From Atopsyche davidsoni (taxonomy: Eukaryota > Arthropoda > Insecta > Trichoptera > Hydrobiosidae), in NCBI GenBank assembly GCA_022113835.1, contig JAILWY010000008.1, forward strand, positions 8,994,501 through 9,058,500: DNA of 64,000 nt, read 5' to 3'. This document shows, piece by piece, positions 1 to 10,849 of the stretch (positions are counted from its first letter, which is position 1; each line of letters begins with the position of its first letter). The notes below the pieces were generated by a model. It ran no database searches. It was not told where the DNA came from and worked only from the letters and a program-made list of their open reading frames with translations. A program made the position numbers and the translations under genes.

Positions 1-1019
1 TCCAGGTCTTTCCCTTTAGTCTCGGGGACGCAGCAAACGACAAAGCATAGCCCTCCCACGGATATGAAGGCGTAGAGCCAAAAAGCCCCGTGGAGACCGA
101 ACATCTGCTGGAAGTCCACGAAGGTCTTGACTCCGACGAACGCGCACAGGTAGCTGAAGGCCGTGGCCAGGGCGCTTCCGGATCCTCGGAATTCCAGAGG
201 AAACAGCTCTCCGATTAGCAGCCAGGATATGGGGCTCATGCCCAGAGAGAACGCTATAGTGAAGACGAGAACACACAGCAGGGGGATCCAGTCGTTCTGC
301 CCCGCCACGCCGAGCGACTGTGTCAAATCTATGTTCTGCATGCGTTGGTTTCTGTGGACTTCTTCGTAATAAGCGTAGCTGCCGAAACCAGCCAGCGCCA
401 TAGACATGAACACGGAACTGGCTATGAGCAAGGGAAGTCGACCCACCGTGTCTATCAGCAATCCTGACAGACAAGAAGCTAACAGTTGCACAAAGCTGAC
501 GGCTATCGCTCCGCCGTGAGGATTCATCCCTCCAAACGTTTTTCTAAAGATAGGCACAGCGTAGAAATTAAACGCGTGAGCTCCTGAAAACCGCTGAAAC
601 AGCATCAGGCCGCAAGTTATCAGCACTGGGCCGGCGATGCGCGCCGTCAGTAAGGCATTAAAAGCCGTGCTTCCAGCTGTCTGCAAGTTTTGATTGTTGA
701 AGCTCCTCGTGGCGTGGACGTTGGCTCGTATGGTGGCCAGCTCTTGGATGATGTCGGACTGCGGACCCCGCAGCCACACGAGAGACTTGTAGGCTTCTTC
801 TTCCTTTCCGCACAGAACGAGGTAGCTGGGAGTCTCGGGGATGTAGATGACGGTGCAGAACAGCATGATGGGAGCGATGGAGATGAACATCGCTAGCTGC
901 TGCCAGTCCAAGTACGCGCCCACCGTAAATGACATGAGGACTCCCAGGTGCCCGACTATCTTCAAGACTGCATTGAGGCAGCCTCGGATGTCTGGCACTG
1001 ATATCTCACTCACGTAAAC
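1..1019 (-). CDS. Tret1: Tret1-like transporter, fourth coding exon (C-terminal half, runs off the window)
   Basis: This exon encodes residues 519-857 after the acceptor TTATTTTAG. Visible family marks in order are VYVSEISVPDIRG, the PETPSYL motif at the start of the central loop, GLMLFQRFSGAHAFNFY (helix 7), DTVGRLPLL (second GR motif), a PISWLLIGELFPLEFRG helix 10-11 motif, and the terminal PETKGKDL. The product should be a plasma-membrane protein moving trehalose or a related sugar along its gradient, such as fat-body trehalose into haemolymph. The exact sugar cannot be read from sequence. The stop codon lies beyond position 1, probably only a few residues on. The exons total about 858 codons so far. 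Confidence 0.92.
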
Positions 1020-1106
1020 CTAAAATAAACAAATAAACCAATCTTACAGGGCCCCAATTATATATATTTAAATAAATCGTTATAAGATTCAAACTACACT
1101 GTATGG

Positions 1107-1632
1107 CAGGGGTCCCCAACCTTTTTGCATCCAAGAGCACATTCTATAATGCAGGTCGGGCGGCGGGCACCATTTATTTTTTCAAGGTATATTTATAGTT
1201 GGACATAGTCAATAATACATATAATGAACAAAAAATATTTAGTTCCAAAAATATAATTATTATTGTTTATATTTTTATGTAAAATAAATAATAAGTGGTA
1301 AAAAAATAGCATAAAAATTCTGGTAATTGGGTCGAATAGGGGCAAATATGCAACGAATAATTATTTTTAATAGCAACTTTAAAATGTACATTTATAGCCA
1401 CAAATTGCAAACAACGGGTAAGAATACGAAAAATATCAGTTAGGGTCCGGACTAAGTTTATTAAGTTTTTTTAATGCACCAACAATATTTAACTTAAATT
1501 TTAATGTTTTTACTGGCTATTTTTTTTTTAAATCAACCAATAAAATATTTTTTTTTTCATAACGTTAATATAATTATAATTATACATAAATTTTATTTTA
1601 TTGTGGCACGGGCACAGGGTTGGGAACCACTT
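1107..1632. mobile_element. Non-autonomous hAT-type element in the last Tret1 intron
   Basis: The 526-bp AT-rich insert is flanked by a perfect 8-bp duplication, CTGTATGG, at 1099-1106 and 1633-1640. The left end reads CAGGGGTCCCCAACC and the inverted right end AAGTGGTTCCCAACC (12 of 15 identical), typical of hAT termini. No transposase ORF is present, so it needs a helper. It sits in the intron between the third and fourth coding exons. Confidence 0.75.
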
Positions 1633-1757
1633 CTGTATGGTATTGTAAATTCTTTGGAAAGAAGGTAGTTGTCACTAGATATTAAGAGATGCATGTCAGA
1701 AAAAAGACAGTTGTTTCAATGGCTGGCATTGTAATATTCTGGAGATGGAGAACTGAC

Positions 1758-1945
1758 CTGGGAGACCATGCTGACGATGGAGCAACAGAAGCCGCCCATG
1801 AAGGAGGTGAAGAACATCATCTCAACGGACTGCGCAAACACCGTCAGTAGCCAGGACAGGCTGAAGGGCAGGGACATCAGCAGCAGCACCTTTCTCCGCC
1901 CGTGGCGCATGGCCACTCCGCCCATCACGCCGCCGAACAAGGCTC
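1758..1945 (-). CDS. Tret1: Tret1-like transporter, third coding exon (MFS GG...R.GRR motif)
   Basis: This exon encodes the rest of codon 456 and residues 457-518. It begins ALFGGVMGGVAMRHGRRKVL, which carries the conserved loop 2-3 signature of major-facilitator sugar porters (GG then R-x-GRRK). Two further hydrophobic helices follow, ending in MVSQ. The acceptor is TTCCAG|GA; the donor is CAG|GTCAGT in phase 0. The protein continues into VYVSEI of the next exon, matching the helix 4 motif (YxxEI) of the family. Confidence 0.9.
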
Positions 1946-2325
1946 CTGGAACGCACCCTCGATATCAGGTCCAACAATTTATCACTACGCACTAACAACT
2001 TGTATCAAGGGTAGGTAGAAGGTGTCTAAAGTCAGACAATCAGAACAAACCGTTAAGCTAAGTAAAATTGGCACTCTACTCTTCAAGAAGAAAGATACCT
2101 TGAAGCAACCAGAAATAGTTATGGTTGCTTCAAGAACTGAATACAGAATACATCTAAAGGTAGTTTTTAATTTTAACATAAATAAAAAAATGGCATGTTA
2201 CCACTGAACCACAAGGTGGTTAAACTGAAGTAGAAGCTGTGGTCTATGCCCCACAGATTATATCGCGCAGATTGTCACAAGGGCTCTGGCGGTAGGCCGA
2301 GTTGGTTGTGCGCTTGGTCACTAAC

Positions 2326-2509
2326 CTAGCAAGGAGAGGCTGGCCACCCAGGAGGCCTGCTGGTCGGAGACGGAGATGTCGTGGTGCGAGCTGGAGTTGA
2401 ACTGTCTCCGGAGCTTGAGCTGCTGCAGGGAGGCGATGGCTGGAGAGCTGTAGCCCTTGCCCAGCCCCGCTGCGAACGGCGCCAGGGACACGGCGAGCGC
2501 GGCCACCAC
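2326..2509 (-). CDS. Tret1: Tret1-like transporter, second coding exon (membrane helix 1 to helix 2)
   Basis: This exon encodes residues 395-455 plus one base of codon 456. It contains helix 1 (VVAALAVSLAPFAAGLGKGY), then the SSPAIASL segment, an extracellular loop and DQQASWVASLSLL, the start of helix 2. This layout is typical of insect trehalose/sugar porters. The acceptor is GGCAG before GTGGTGG; the donor is CTAG|GTTAGT. The exon ends in phase 1, and its last G joins GA of the next exon to give a Gly codon. It lies about 3.3 kb downstream of the first exon. Confidence 0.9.
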
Positions 2510-2659
2510 CTGCCGATACAAACCATGAGCTCAGCATATATAGCCCAGAACGCAATATGACACACCCTCCTAGTCTTGAGAACTCGCTAGCAGAACATCA
2601 TAGTCTCTGACTCCTTCGAAACCTCCCTTGGGACCTTACAAATCTGAACCAATTCTGAT

Positions 2660-2800
2660 TAAAAATAAGCACAAGAGTTGACCGCGTCACAAATGAGAGG
2701 GTCTTGCTCATAATGACGATGGTAAAAAAAGCGCCTATTTTGGGCATATTTTCTGTAACAATAAATAAAGTGTCCAGCTTATTGGACAATAAGCTGTAGC
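2660..2800 (+). pseudogene. Remnant of LINE reverse-transcriptase C-terminal region
   Basis: A short frame reads VDRVTNERVL...MVKK and resembles the segment with TNE-x-(I/V)L and KKRK after the polymerase domain in insect LINEs. The same motif is better kept at 22484-22640. The piece is far too short and decayed to function and lies inside the Tret1 intron on the opposite strand. Confidence 0.45.
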
Positions 2801-5792
2801 CGAATTAGTAAGACTGTATGAAATTCTGAGGAAAGGCACTCGAAATAAGAAGTGGATATTCTCATGAAGAATATCAATATTCTCAATCAGTATCTCGTTA
2901 CTTTAATCATTTTATTTTCAACTGTCGAATGGAGGGTTTTACTGAAGTAAATTAAATTTAACTGCCATAGTATCGGGAATAAACTCCAGCTTTGTATAAA
3001 GAGCTAAAGCCGTAGGTACAGATTCCAAACGGGGCTTTGTCTGGTTATATCGAAGTATCGGCCGATTCAGTCATTCCCCGGGCGTTCCGAAGTGTCCTTT
3101 GTGGGGGCTCCTCGCAAAAAGCCGCACCGGGAATGCACGGCGAGCGATACGGCCGCCATTGTTCCGGCATAATGGTCGCTTGAAAATATCGGAGGCCCCC
3201 CCGAGCCCCTCGAGCCCCCATATCGACGAGCCCCGCACCCCCCGTCATGATGGATGAGAATGGATTCAATCAAACGTGTGTCCAGACTGGACTCACGAAG
3301 TATGTGTATACATTAATTCACCAAGACGATTTTGTGAGAAACTTGTATTTGTGAACAAGGTAGTTTCAAGGTCATTCACACTCCCTTATTGATTGTTTTT
3401 TATTATGATTCATCAGTTGTAGGTGTTACGCTATTGATTTCAGGTCGTCTTGGCATAGACCTTCCCGTCGGTATAGGGTCTCCAGCTGGTGTCTGTGGAA
3501 GCTGTAAATGTGACGCGGAGTCAAACGATTTGGTCATTGAAAATATTACAGTAGTAGAGGCTAGCCGCCGTTTTTGATTTGACCAGATTTGATTTGGAAT
3601 TACTATATTTTATTAGTGGATCAATTCAAATACATATTGGTCTACATATTGGCAGCCGTTAGTATTTACTACTTGCATCCGAGAGCATCACCATCACATC
3701 ATGATATGACCGTATAAATCGCTTTGTACGGTTCATACTCTGATGGGTTTAGTTACAAATACACCGCAGCGGCCGTTCTTGCAGCCCCGGTACCGAGACT
3801 GAAACGTCGGGAGATCAAAAACACAACTCTACCCGATACCCAAGAATGAAGAAAATCTAGATACATAATTGAAAATGAAATTATCCGGGTTCGCATGTTG
3901 AATGGAAACGTCGGGGCTGCGGACTGATAAGGAGCTCCGACGTTTTTGGCTGTCAGAAAATATCAGCGGCGGCGGAGTGAGGACATTATTCCGGTATAAA
4001 AGCACAATAATAGCCTGGCTTAGTAAGGTCGTACTTAATCTAAGTATAATATTATTTAATACGGACTACAATAGTCGGATTAATCTGTACGGCGGAGGCC
4101 GGGGCTTACGCGCGAGTGGGTGTAGCGTGTATTGTAGTCATAAGTAGCTGACTAATTTTCTCTGTATTTTCAGGAGAAGTCTTCAGAACAATTCAGGTTA
4201 TTTTTGCAGGCGCTTTCCGAATTAATAATAATTATTTTATGATAGCCTGCTTACCCGTGATATGATAAAACAATGCAGTAACAATATTCCGTACATGAAA
4301 AGCAACCTTTAACTTTCAGCGCTGTGACGACCTATCTAGGAAAAAGTATCAAAATGGATTTCCGCCAAGTAATTTCTATTAAAAAAATTGAATATATTTA
4401 CACCTCGTTTTTGATAATTTAAATTGACATGAAAAATATTCATTAGTTCTATAAAAAAATAAAGTTACACTAGATTCTAATAAAGTCAAAACTACTACTA
4501 CAAAGTACACGAGCACATTGAATCTGCACTCGCACATAACGATTAATATACACTATTGCATACACAATTGGCCTGTTTGGGTATAAATGCGGATTTTTTA
4601 AAGTGTTTAATAATAATGCTAAGTATAATTTAAAAGTTTGTATGAGTTTTCGGTTTTATTTATTATTTAGATCATTTGTCGAGAGTCGTAAGTCTGCAGA
4701 GACAAGTTGCCAAACCTCTATCGATCATTCTTCCATGTACTATTATAATTTATGGTATTCATTTGCGACCGCATTAATGTCTATGGTAAATTTGACTTGA
4801 TAAATACAAGAATTTACACTACCATGCCAAATTAATAGACGCAAACCGCGTTATAACGACTTGTATGAAATTAGCATTAAATCTAGTTCAATGTCAGACG
4901 AAAACGACAGGCTTGCGCAAAACCAAGTTTAAGCAAAGCCAGACTTACGTAAGCTATGGTTAGTAATGGTTTTTTTTATATCTCCGGGTGTAAAGATTGT
5001 AAATTAAAATAATAAACGAAATATGACGTCACAAGACATATTTCCCCAAATTAGGTTTAACAAATGCAAAATGGATCATTTTTCAAGTGTTATTAAATAA
5101 AAATAATACCCAAATAATTAATTTATTTATCGTGCTATTTAAATTGGAAATCACATAGGCATTTTCAAATTGTCGATTAAATAATTAAATAAATTATGTG
5201 GATTTAGCTTTGGTTGTTTCAGCGACAGATCATTTCATGGTGTTTTCAGTCAACTGAAACAATTACACGACCATGCTGAAATTGCGTAATTCCAGAGTTA
5301 TGTCGTTTAAGCGCCAGATTATTTCATGGTAATTCCAATCAATTGAGGGAAATTAAATGACCATGCTCAAATTGTGTTGTTTTTGAATGATTTCGTTTCA
5401 GCGACATATTACCACATGGTACGATTATCAGTCAACTAGCATGGCAGGGTGCGGTGGCACAACTCCCCACCGCAGGATGATTAATGAACAACGCAATATT
5501 AATCACTGTACGTAGAGTTTAACATAACAGAAAATACCTAAAACTTGACCGACATTCCATATATTACATTGTGTAACGCGCCACATGGGGGTCGCTCGTT
5601 ATTTACAACTACGGATTCTGAAAAAAAAATTCAATAAAAATATATTTATATTAGAATTGGTTTGGTTTCCGGTGCTTTTGGCTTTTCAGTCCCGGTGCCG
5701 AGACATCTTCAGGGATTGTGAAAAATTACAATCTAAAACCGGGAAATTAGGATTGTAAGAGTTGTGCTATGAGTGAGTGGTTAGTATCTCAC
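2801..5792. other. Tret1 intron, no gene seen
   Basis: This is AT-rich intronic DNA. It contains a GC-rich patch at 3060-3250 with runs of CCCC and GAGCCCC on the plus strand. It also has a motif near 3760-3810 (GAAACGTCGGG) and one at 5690-5725 resembling the hammerhead-like hairpins elsewhere in the window. Short ORFs here lack coding character. Confidence 0.5.
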
Positions 5793-6974
5793 CTGCGATA
5801 GGTACTTCTTCTTCGTCAGGCCAGACAGGAAACCCCCGCCGGCGCCGACGCCCGGCTTCAGGGGCAGCTTGCTGAGATTGAGGCTGTTGGGGCCGATGAG
5901 GCCGTTTCCCGTCAGACAGTGCCCGTTGGGGAACCCCTTGAGCTTTTCGGCCTGGACCGCGGCCTGGTGCAGCTGCCCTAGATCCTTCCCGATATTGCTC
6001 TTGTCCACGACTTGGCTGAAGGACACCTCCAGCTCCCTCACGAACACGGCCTTGCCCGTGGGGATGACGCCGACGACGTTGTTCCTCTCCTCGCAGCCGC
6101 TGACCTCGGAGAACGTGACGTTCTTCTTGATTTCATTTTCGTTTCTGCGCTGGCCGTTGCCTCTGACTTCGGCGTAGCTCCTCTCGAGGCGCCTGGGCTC
6201 CTTGCTTTGCGCGTAGAACGATTCGTTCGTCCTGTTCGTCCTGAGCTCCCTGGGTCTCTTGGGCCTGTGTAATTTTTCAGGCTCGTTGTAAACGATCGAC
6301 CTGGCGGAGTTGGCGTAGAGGTCCTCGTACTGCTTAGTCTGGTACCTGAACAGCGACGCGTCAGCCTCGCTCAGGATGGCCCTGTTTTCGAAGTACTCCC
6401 ACTTCTCGTTGGACAACTGCTGCTTGAGCGGCCTGACCCGACAGTTGTAGTGTTCCACGAGGGTCTGCGGATACTTTCCGCTGTACAGGGAGGCGTGCTT
6501 TAAGTCTGTGCTGGTCGTCGAGCGGATGGGAGTGAACTGATTCTTATATGAATTGCTGGAATTGATGCTCCAGCTTTTGGGCAGGGTTGAATATTTGCTG
6601 ACGCCGAAGTCGGTGGGCAGCGTGAGGTACTCGGGTTTGATAGGCTTGTACGGAGAGGAGTAGTCGTTTCTGGGTTTGTACTCCGTGCACCAGGCCTGGC
6701 GGGAGTACGCGTCCTCGTAGACGAAGCCGTTCCTCCCGCGGCCCGAGAGGCCGAGCGAGGTCTGCGCGGCTCTCCGGGCGAGGAGGTCGTAGTACTCCGT
6801 GAGGGGTCGGTCCTCCCTGAGTCTGGGGGTGTAGAGGGGCTCGTCGTAGGCGGAGTAGGGACCCCTGGCGGGGGAGAGGCCGAGGGGGCGGAGGCTCAGC
6901 GGGCGCTCGGCGCGGGCCCGGGCCTGGTACTCGAACCCGGGCGCGCTGAGCAGCGAAGTCTTGTACTGGGACAT
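5793..6974 (-). CDS. Tret1: Tret1-like facilitated trehalose transporter, first coding exon (long N-terminal extension)
   Basis: This exon encodes residues 1-394 of a sugar porter. It starts at an ATG with G at -3 and ends in CAG followed by the donor GTGAGAT (phase 0). It is joined to the next exon because the junction reads KKKYLSQ then VVAALAVSLAPF, the usual run into membrane helix 1 of Tret1 transporters. The extension has no membrane helix. It is rich in Arg, Ser, Tyr and Pro and is presumably cytosolic. I see no known domain. From memory, the long Drosophila Tret1-1 isoform (about 857 residues) also has a long N-terminal region, but I cannot show homology of this segment. The exon is strongly GC-rich against AT-rich flanks, as expected of real coding sequence. 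The frame stays open for another 22 codons upstream to a TAA at 7041-7043, so the true start could be further upstream through another splice site. Confidence 0.88.
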
Positions 6975-7058
6975 CTCGGCCGCGGCCCGCAGCTGTCGAA
7001 GTTGTTCTCTCGCTTCGCCTGTATCATCCCTGGTGATGTTTTATTGTCGATTTCAGTC
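6975..7058 (-). other. Tret1: Probable 5' UTR part of the Tret1-like first coding exon, with splice acceptor
   Basis: On the minus strand a strong acceptor (TTTTCTTCTCGTTCCAG) ends at 7059, so an upstream non-coding exon probably joins at 7058. The main frame has a TAA at 7041-7043. An ATG at 7027-7025 lies out of frame with the main start and would read over it. Weaker acceptors nearer the start cannot be excluded. Confidence 0.5.
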
Positions 7059-9600
7059 CTGGAACGAGAAGAAAAGTCACGTGAATCTGATAGAAGTTGC
7101 AGCTGTAGCGGTCAGTGCAAATACACCGCTACATTATTTGACTTGTTAAGTTCCGCCCCTACCGCAGGTAGAGACTTTCTAATTTTACAACCCCAGCGAT
7201 AACGCAACCATACAGAGAGACGCAGGCACTCGACCAGTAACCACGTATTATTCTGTCTTGTCCAATTCATATAAATAAACGAATACGCAAACATTTCGCC
7301 AGCCTTTTGATCTACATCCATAATCAACAAGCAACATAACATCAACGGCGAAACAGCAAACAAAATAACGAATGATTCATTTTATTCCAATAGTCCCATA
7401 TTTTTATCCAAGGAAGAGATTTGAATAGACTTTTTTAAGCAGCATAACTAATACACGTTAAATCCGCCAACCTTTTATTAGTTAATTATTATCATCAAAC
7501 TGCAGGGAGTTACTTAATTAACATATATTGTACTCAGTATTTAATTGTTTTCTTGCAGATATGAAATGTGTATCAGTCATCAATTTGACAATACTTTCAT
7601 AGGCATTAAATATCTTTAGAATCTCAAGCTATTTGTATTTATACAATGAAAAGTATATTGAATTGAGGCTTGATTTGCGCCATGTAGAGGGAATCTAAAA
7701 TTCATTAAAAATTATTCCGCCATTTAAAAACACTCTAAATTTTATATTTAGATAAAAAACAAACACAATACGACATCCAGTTGTTTCACAGTGCATTTTG
7801 CATATTCTGGAGGGCAAAGCGAGTCGCGGCCGGCCCTGGCGAGGGTTCCTGTCGGGCAAAAAGCAACGGGAAGATAAAGACAGAACGAGAAGCTGCGAGC
7901 TTCCGACAGGGATGGAGATATCGGCATTCCAGGCCCGCATCAGGCAGTCGGCCAATATTTGCTTATTGCATCCAGTGGAAATGCCTCGCGATCCTTTATT
8001 TGCTTCTGAAAGAATACATTCATATCTTTATTTCATACCGGCTGTACTGTTTTCCCTGAAACGACATATTTATCTTTTACTATAAATATAAATACAAGCG
8101 CAGTTCACTAAAGCCCGCTTTTCACTCAATCAATAAAAAGACAAGTATTTTTATATGTAAATATTTGTAAATTTTTTTTGTGCGTAATTTTTACCTATAC
8201 AGGTTTTTCTTTGTATTAATATGATTAAGTACATTGTCCGATAATGCTAACGAGCAACTTAGCGAGAATTTTTAACAATCATATCCTATATACGAACCAA
8301 CTTACTCATGCATTTTTATATATTATTAAAATATATAATTAATCCGCATTTATTACACAGAGAGACTTATCGTTTTCACTATACACAAAAACAAAAATAG
8401 GGTCTTTGGAAGGTTTGATTATTCACTGAAACATACGTCTATGTTCCTGCTCATTTCGTCAGGAAAGGAGCTGAAATTCTTAAGACCTCAGAAAAATGCT
8501 ACATAAAATAGACATTTAAGTCCCTGATGGTGGTCCCAGAACTGGGACCGAATCTTTGAAATACAGGAGTTTACAAATCTGCTCGTATATCCTGACTAAT
8601 TTTCTATGTATGCAAAAACAACTGTAGGGTCTTTAGAACGCTTGGTTTTTATATTATAGTATATCCTGATGGATTTCCTATCTCTGCAAAAAAATTGAAA
8701 TTGCGTCGGTGAATTATTAATTCATATACTGAAATAACCAGATTAAATTCTTTTAATTTCCCTACGGTACGGTATAATTTTTCAGCGCTTTTGTTGATAC
8801 AAGACCTCAATAGAAACAAGAATAATCCACGCAGAGCCTTTTTAATCAAATTGAATGCCATTCTAGGGAACGATAACAAAAAAAAAATAATTAAAAGACA
8901 ACACAATAAGTCATCTGTATACAAAGTCACACACAAAGAGCGTATTCTCTCTTTCATACTTTCATCTAAATCTTTTTCATTTACCTAGCATATATTTTTA
9001 GATTATTTTAATTTAATTATATTTCTTAGAGTTGAACCCATAATCCCAGGTTAAATAACGATGAAGATCAACAAACCATGGCGCAGTATAGCTATATTAG
9101 AATTTTAATAAAATATTGTTACAATGATGTTACTCATGTCGAATAAAATTTCATTCAGCCTGAAAACAAATAAACCGATCGAAATAAAAGCCTTACGTAT
9201 TTTATTGGCTAATTGACACAGAAAGCGTTGGACCACGACATGTTCTGGAGCTGCATTTACACCTGACATATTAAAAATACATTCCTCATAAGTTTTCATA
9301 CTAAAAGGTGTCTGAAGATCTACAAATATACTGAAATGTAAAATAAAGCACAAAAAAATAACCAAGCAAGTCCAGAAACAACTTAAATTTCAGTATTTAA
9401 CATATAAATGCGCTGTTTCTGGACAAGCCTCTATTTTAATTTTGAAGTAAAAGTCCATATAATTTTGATTAAATATATATACTTAGTTTTTAGGTTTCCC
9501 ACATATGAAACATCTAGTCGACATACATGTCTAAACTTATGATTTTTTATATAGCTTAGAAATTTGTCAACAAAAAGCAGTTATAATACCAACACATATC
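7059..9600. other. Non-coding DNA upstream of the Tret1 coding exons
   Basis: This is probably the first intron of the transporter gene. It is AT-rich, with a small GC-richer patch at 7800-7950. A degenerate hairpin at about 8518-8562 has the form CTGATGGT, GGTCCC stem, GGGACC, GAATC. No supported ORF was found. Confidence 0.4.
8518..8562 (+). other. Degenerate hammerhead-like hairpin
   Basis: It reads CTGATGG, T, then a 6-bp stem GGTCCC/GGGACC around AGAACT, then GAATC. The spacing matches the better motifs at 25759-25867, but two core positions differ (GAATC for GAAAC, CTGATGG for CTGATGA). Confidence 0.3.
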
Positions 9601-9634
9601 GCAACGCAATGATATATATTTTTTAACAACAAAG

Positions 9635-9860
9635 ATGTCGAGTTTTGTGCCAAAAAAACAGCATTGCGGGAAGCTTTGCTTTTCAGCTTTTACATGGAAA
9701 AAAATGCAGCTGAAGCACGTCGTATCCTTGAAGAAGCTTAATGCATCATCGAAAGCTACATGTGAAAATTGGTTTAAAGGGGCGATTTCGACACTGAGGA
9801 CAATGAGCGCTCCGGAAGACAATATATATATATTTATAAATATTGGCAATAAAAACTTTT
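9635..9860 (+). pseudogene. mariner transposase N-terminal remnant
   Basis: The frame opens with MSSFVPKK, the usual mariner transposase start. Across frame shifts it contains AAEARRILEEA, SKATCENWFK and GDFDTEDNERSGRQ, which are the helix-turn-helix region and following segment of mariner (Tc1/mariner) transposases. The catalytic DDD domain is absent and the copy is broken by a stop and frameshifts, so it is a dead fossil. A second partial copy of the same region follows immediately. Confidence 0.72.
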
Positions 9861-9889
9861 TCGAGCAAGTTTTGGGGGTGGGTTAATTT

Positions 9890-9948
9890 GTAAAGTAAAG
9901 CACGTCGTTTCCTTGAAGAGGCCTACGGCGAGTATGCAGCATCTAAAG
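9890..9948 (+). pseudogene. Second mariner remnant, left part (interrupted by hAT)
   Basis: It reads ARRFLEEAYGEYAASKA in one frame, closer to active mariner than the neighbouring copy. It stops where a hAT element enters and resumes at about 10722 with the same GDFDTEDNERSGRQ stretch. Confidence 0.65.
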
Positions 9949-10703
9949 CACTGGTCCCCAAAGTGGTCAATATCGACCCCCAGGGCCTGCAAGGGGTCGA
10001 TGAAAGCGAAAAATTAAATTGGGGGTCCATGAACTGTAAATGGGGGTCTACGAGAACGGATCCCATTTCATCACCAAAATTTAGGCATTCCGTAAATGTC
10101 ACAATGCTCCGAACACAGATTGTACCTATGTACTTTGTGACGAATCGAATTCGTTAAGTATTTTATTCTATTTAAGATATTAAAATGGAATTCCACCAAG
10201 TACTCTTTGTCAAAAATATAGATTTTCTTAATGTTACTATATTTGCATTTTGTGTGTTTTTAATTAATAAAGGTATAATTAACTTTACATGTATTAAATC
10301 CATTGTACAGTAAACCCTATGAAAGTGATTTGTTCTATATAAGATGTATATCTATTTATGGATTGGTCAATCAGATGCGTATTAATACCCATTACGGGTT
10401 TATTATATTATTACTAATATGATTAGGCACATTAGTTCATTTATAGAAGATGATTTAAATAAACTCTCAGAAAAATATCATCGTGATCCCACACAAATCA
10501 CGATGATATTTTTCTGAGAGTTTCTTTAAATCATCTTCTATATATGAACTAATGTGCCTAATCATATTAGTAACTATATAAGATGTTAAAAAATATGTTT
10601 GAAGTTGATGAATTTGGAAAAGTTCAATATTAGCAAGGCCCAGGGGGTCTACGAAAAACAGGGAAACTCGACAAGGGGTCTACGGGACAAAATAGTTTGG
10701 GAG
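9949..10703 (+). mobile_element. hAT-type element (copy 1), inserted in the mariner remnant
   Basis: The left end CACTGGTCCCCAAAGTGGTC and the right end (inverted: CTCCCAAACTATTTTG) match the ends of the larger copy at 39913-42196, with shared body sequence such as GGGGGTCTACGA. Imperfect duplications (TCTAAAGC / CCTAAAGC) flank it. It carries a piece of a Penelope-like repeat (10165-10225) and a foldback element (10348-10573). No transposase ORF was seen. Confidence 0.65.
10348..10573 (+). mobile_element. Foldback element with 13-bp target duplication (copy 1)
   Basis: A unique head (TATCTATTTATGGATTGGTC...) of about 80 bp is followed by a near-perfect palindrome with arms of about 70 bp from ACTAATATGATTAGGCAC to its reverse complement. 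The 13-bp direct repeat CTATATAAGATGT lies at both sides (10335-10347 and 10574-10586). No ORF was found. Confidence 0.75.
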
Positions 10704-10721
10704 CCTAAAGCTACCTTTATC

Positions 10722-10830
10722 GTTTAAAGGGGCGATTTCGACACTGAGGACAATGAGCGCTCCGGAAGACAATATATATATAAATATTGGCAATAATTAC
10801 TTTCAGAGCGAGTTTTGGGGGTGGGTTAGT
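10722..10830 (+). pseudogene. Second mariner remnant, right part
   Basis: It continues the mariner fragment across the hAT insertion, coding GDFDTEDNERSGRQ before decaying into an AT repeat. It is nearly identical to 9778-9840, which indicates duplication or two insertions of the same family. Confidence 0.6.
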
Positions 10831-10849
10831 TTTGGATAGTATCTGGCGC

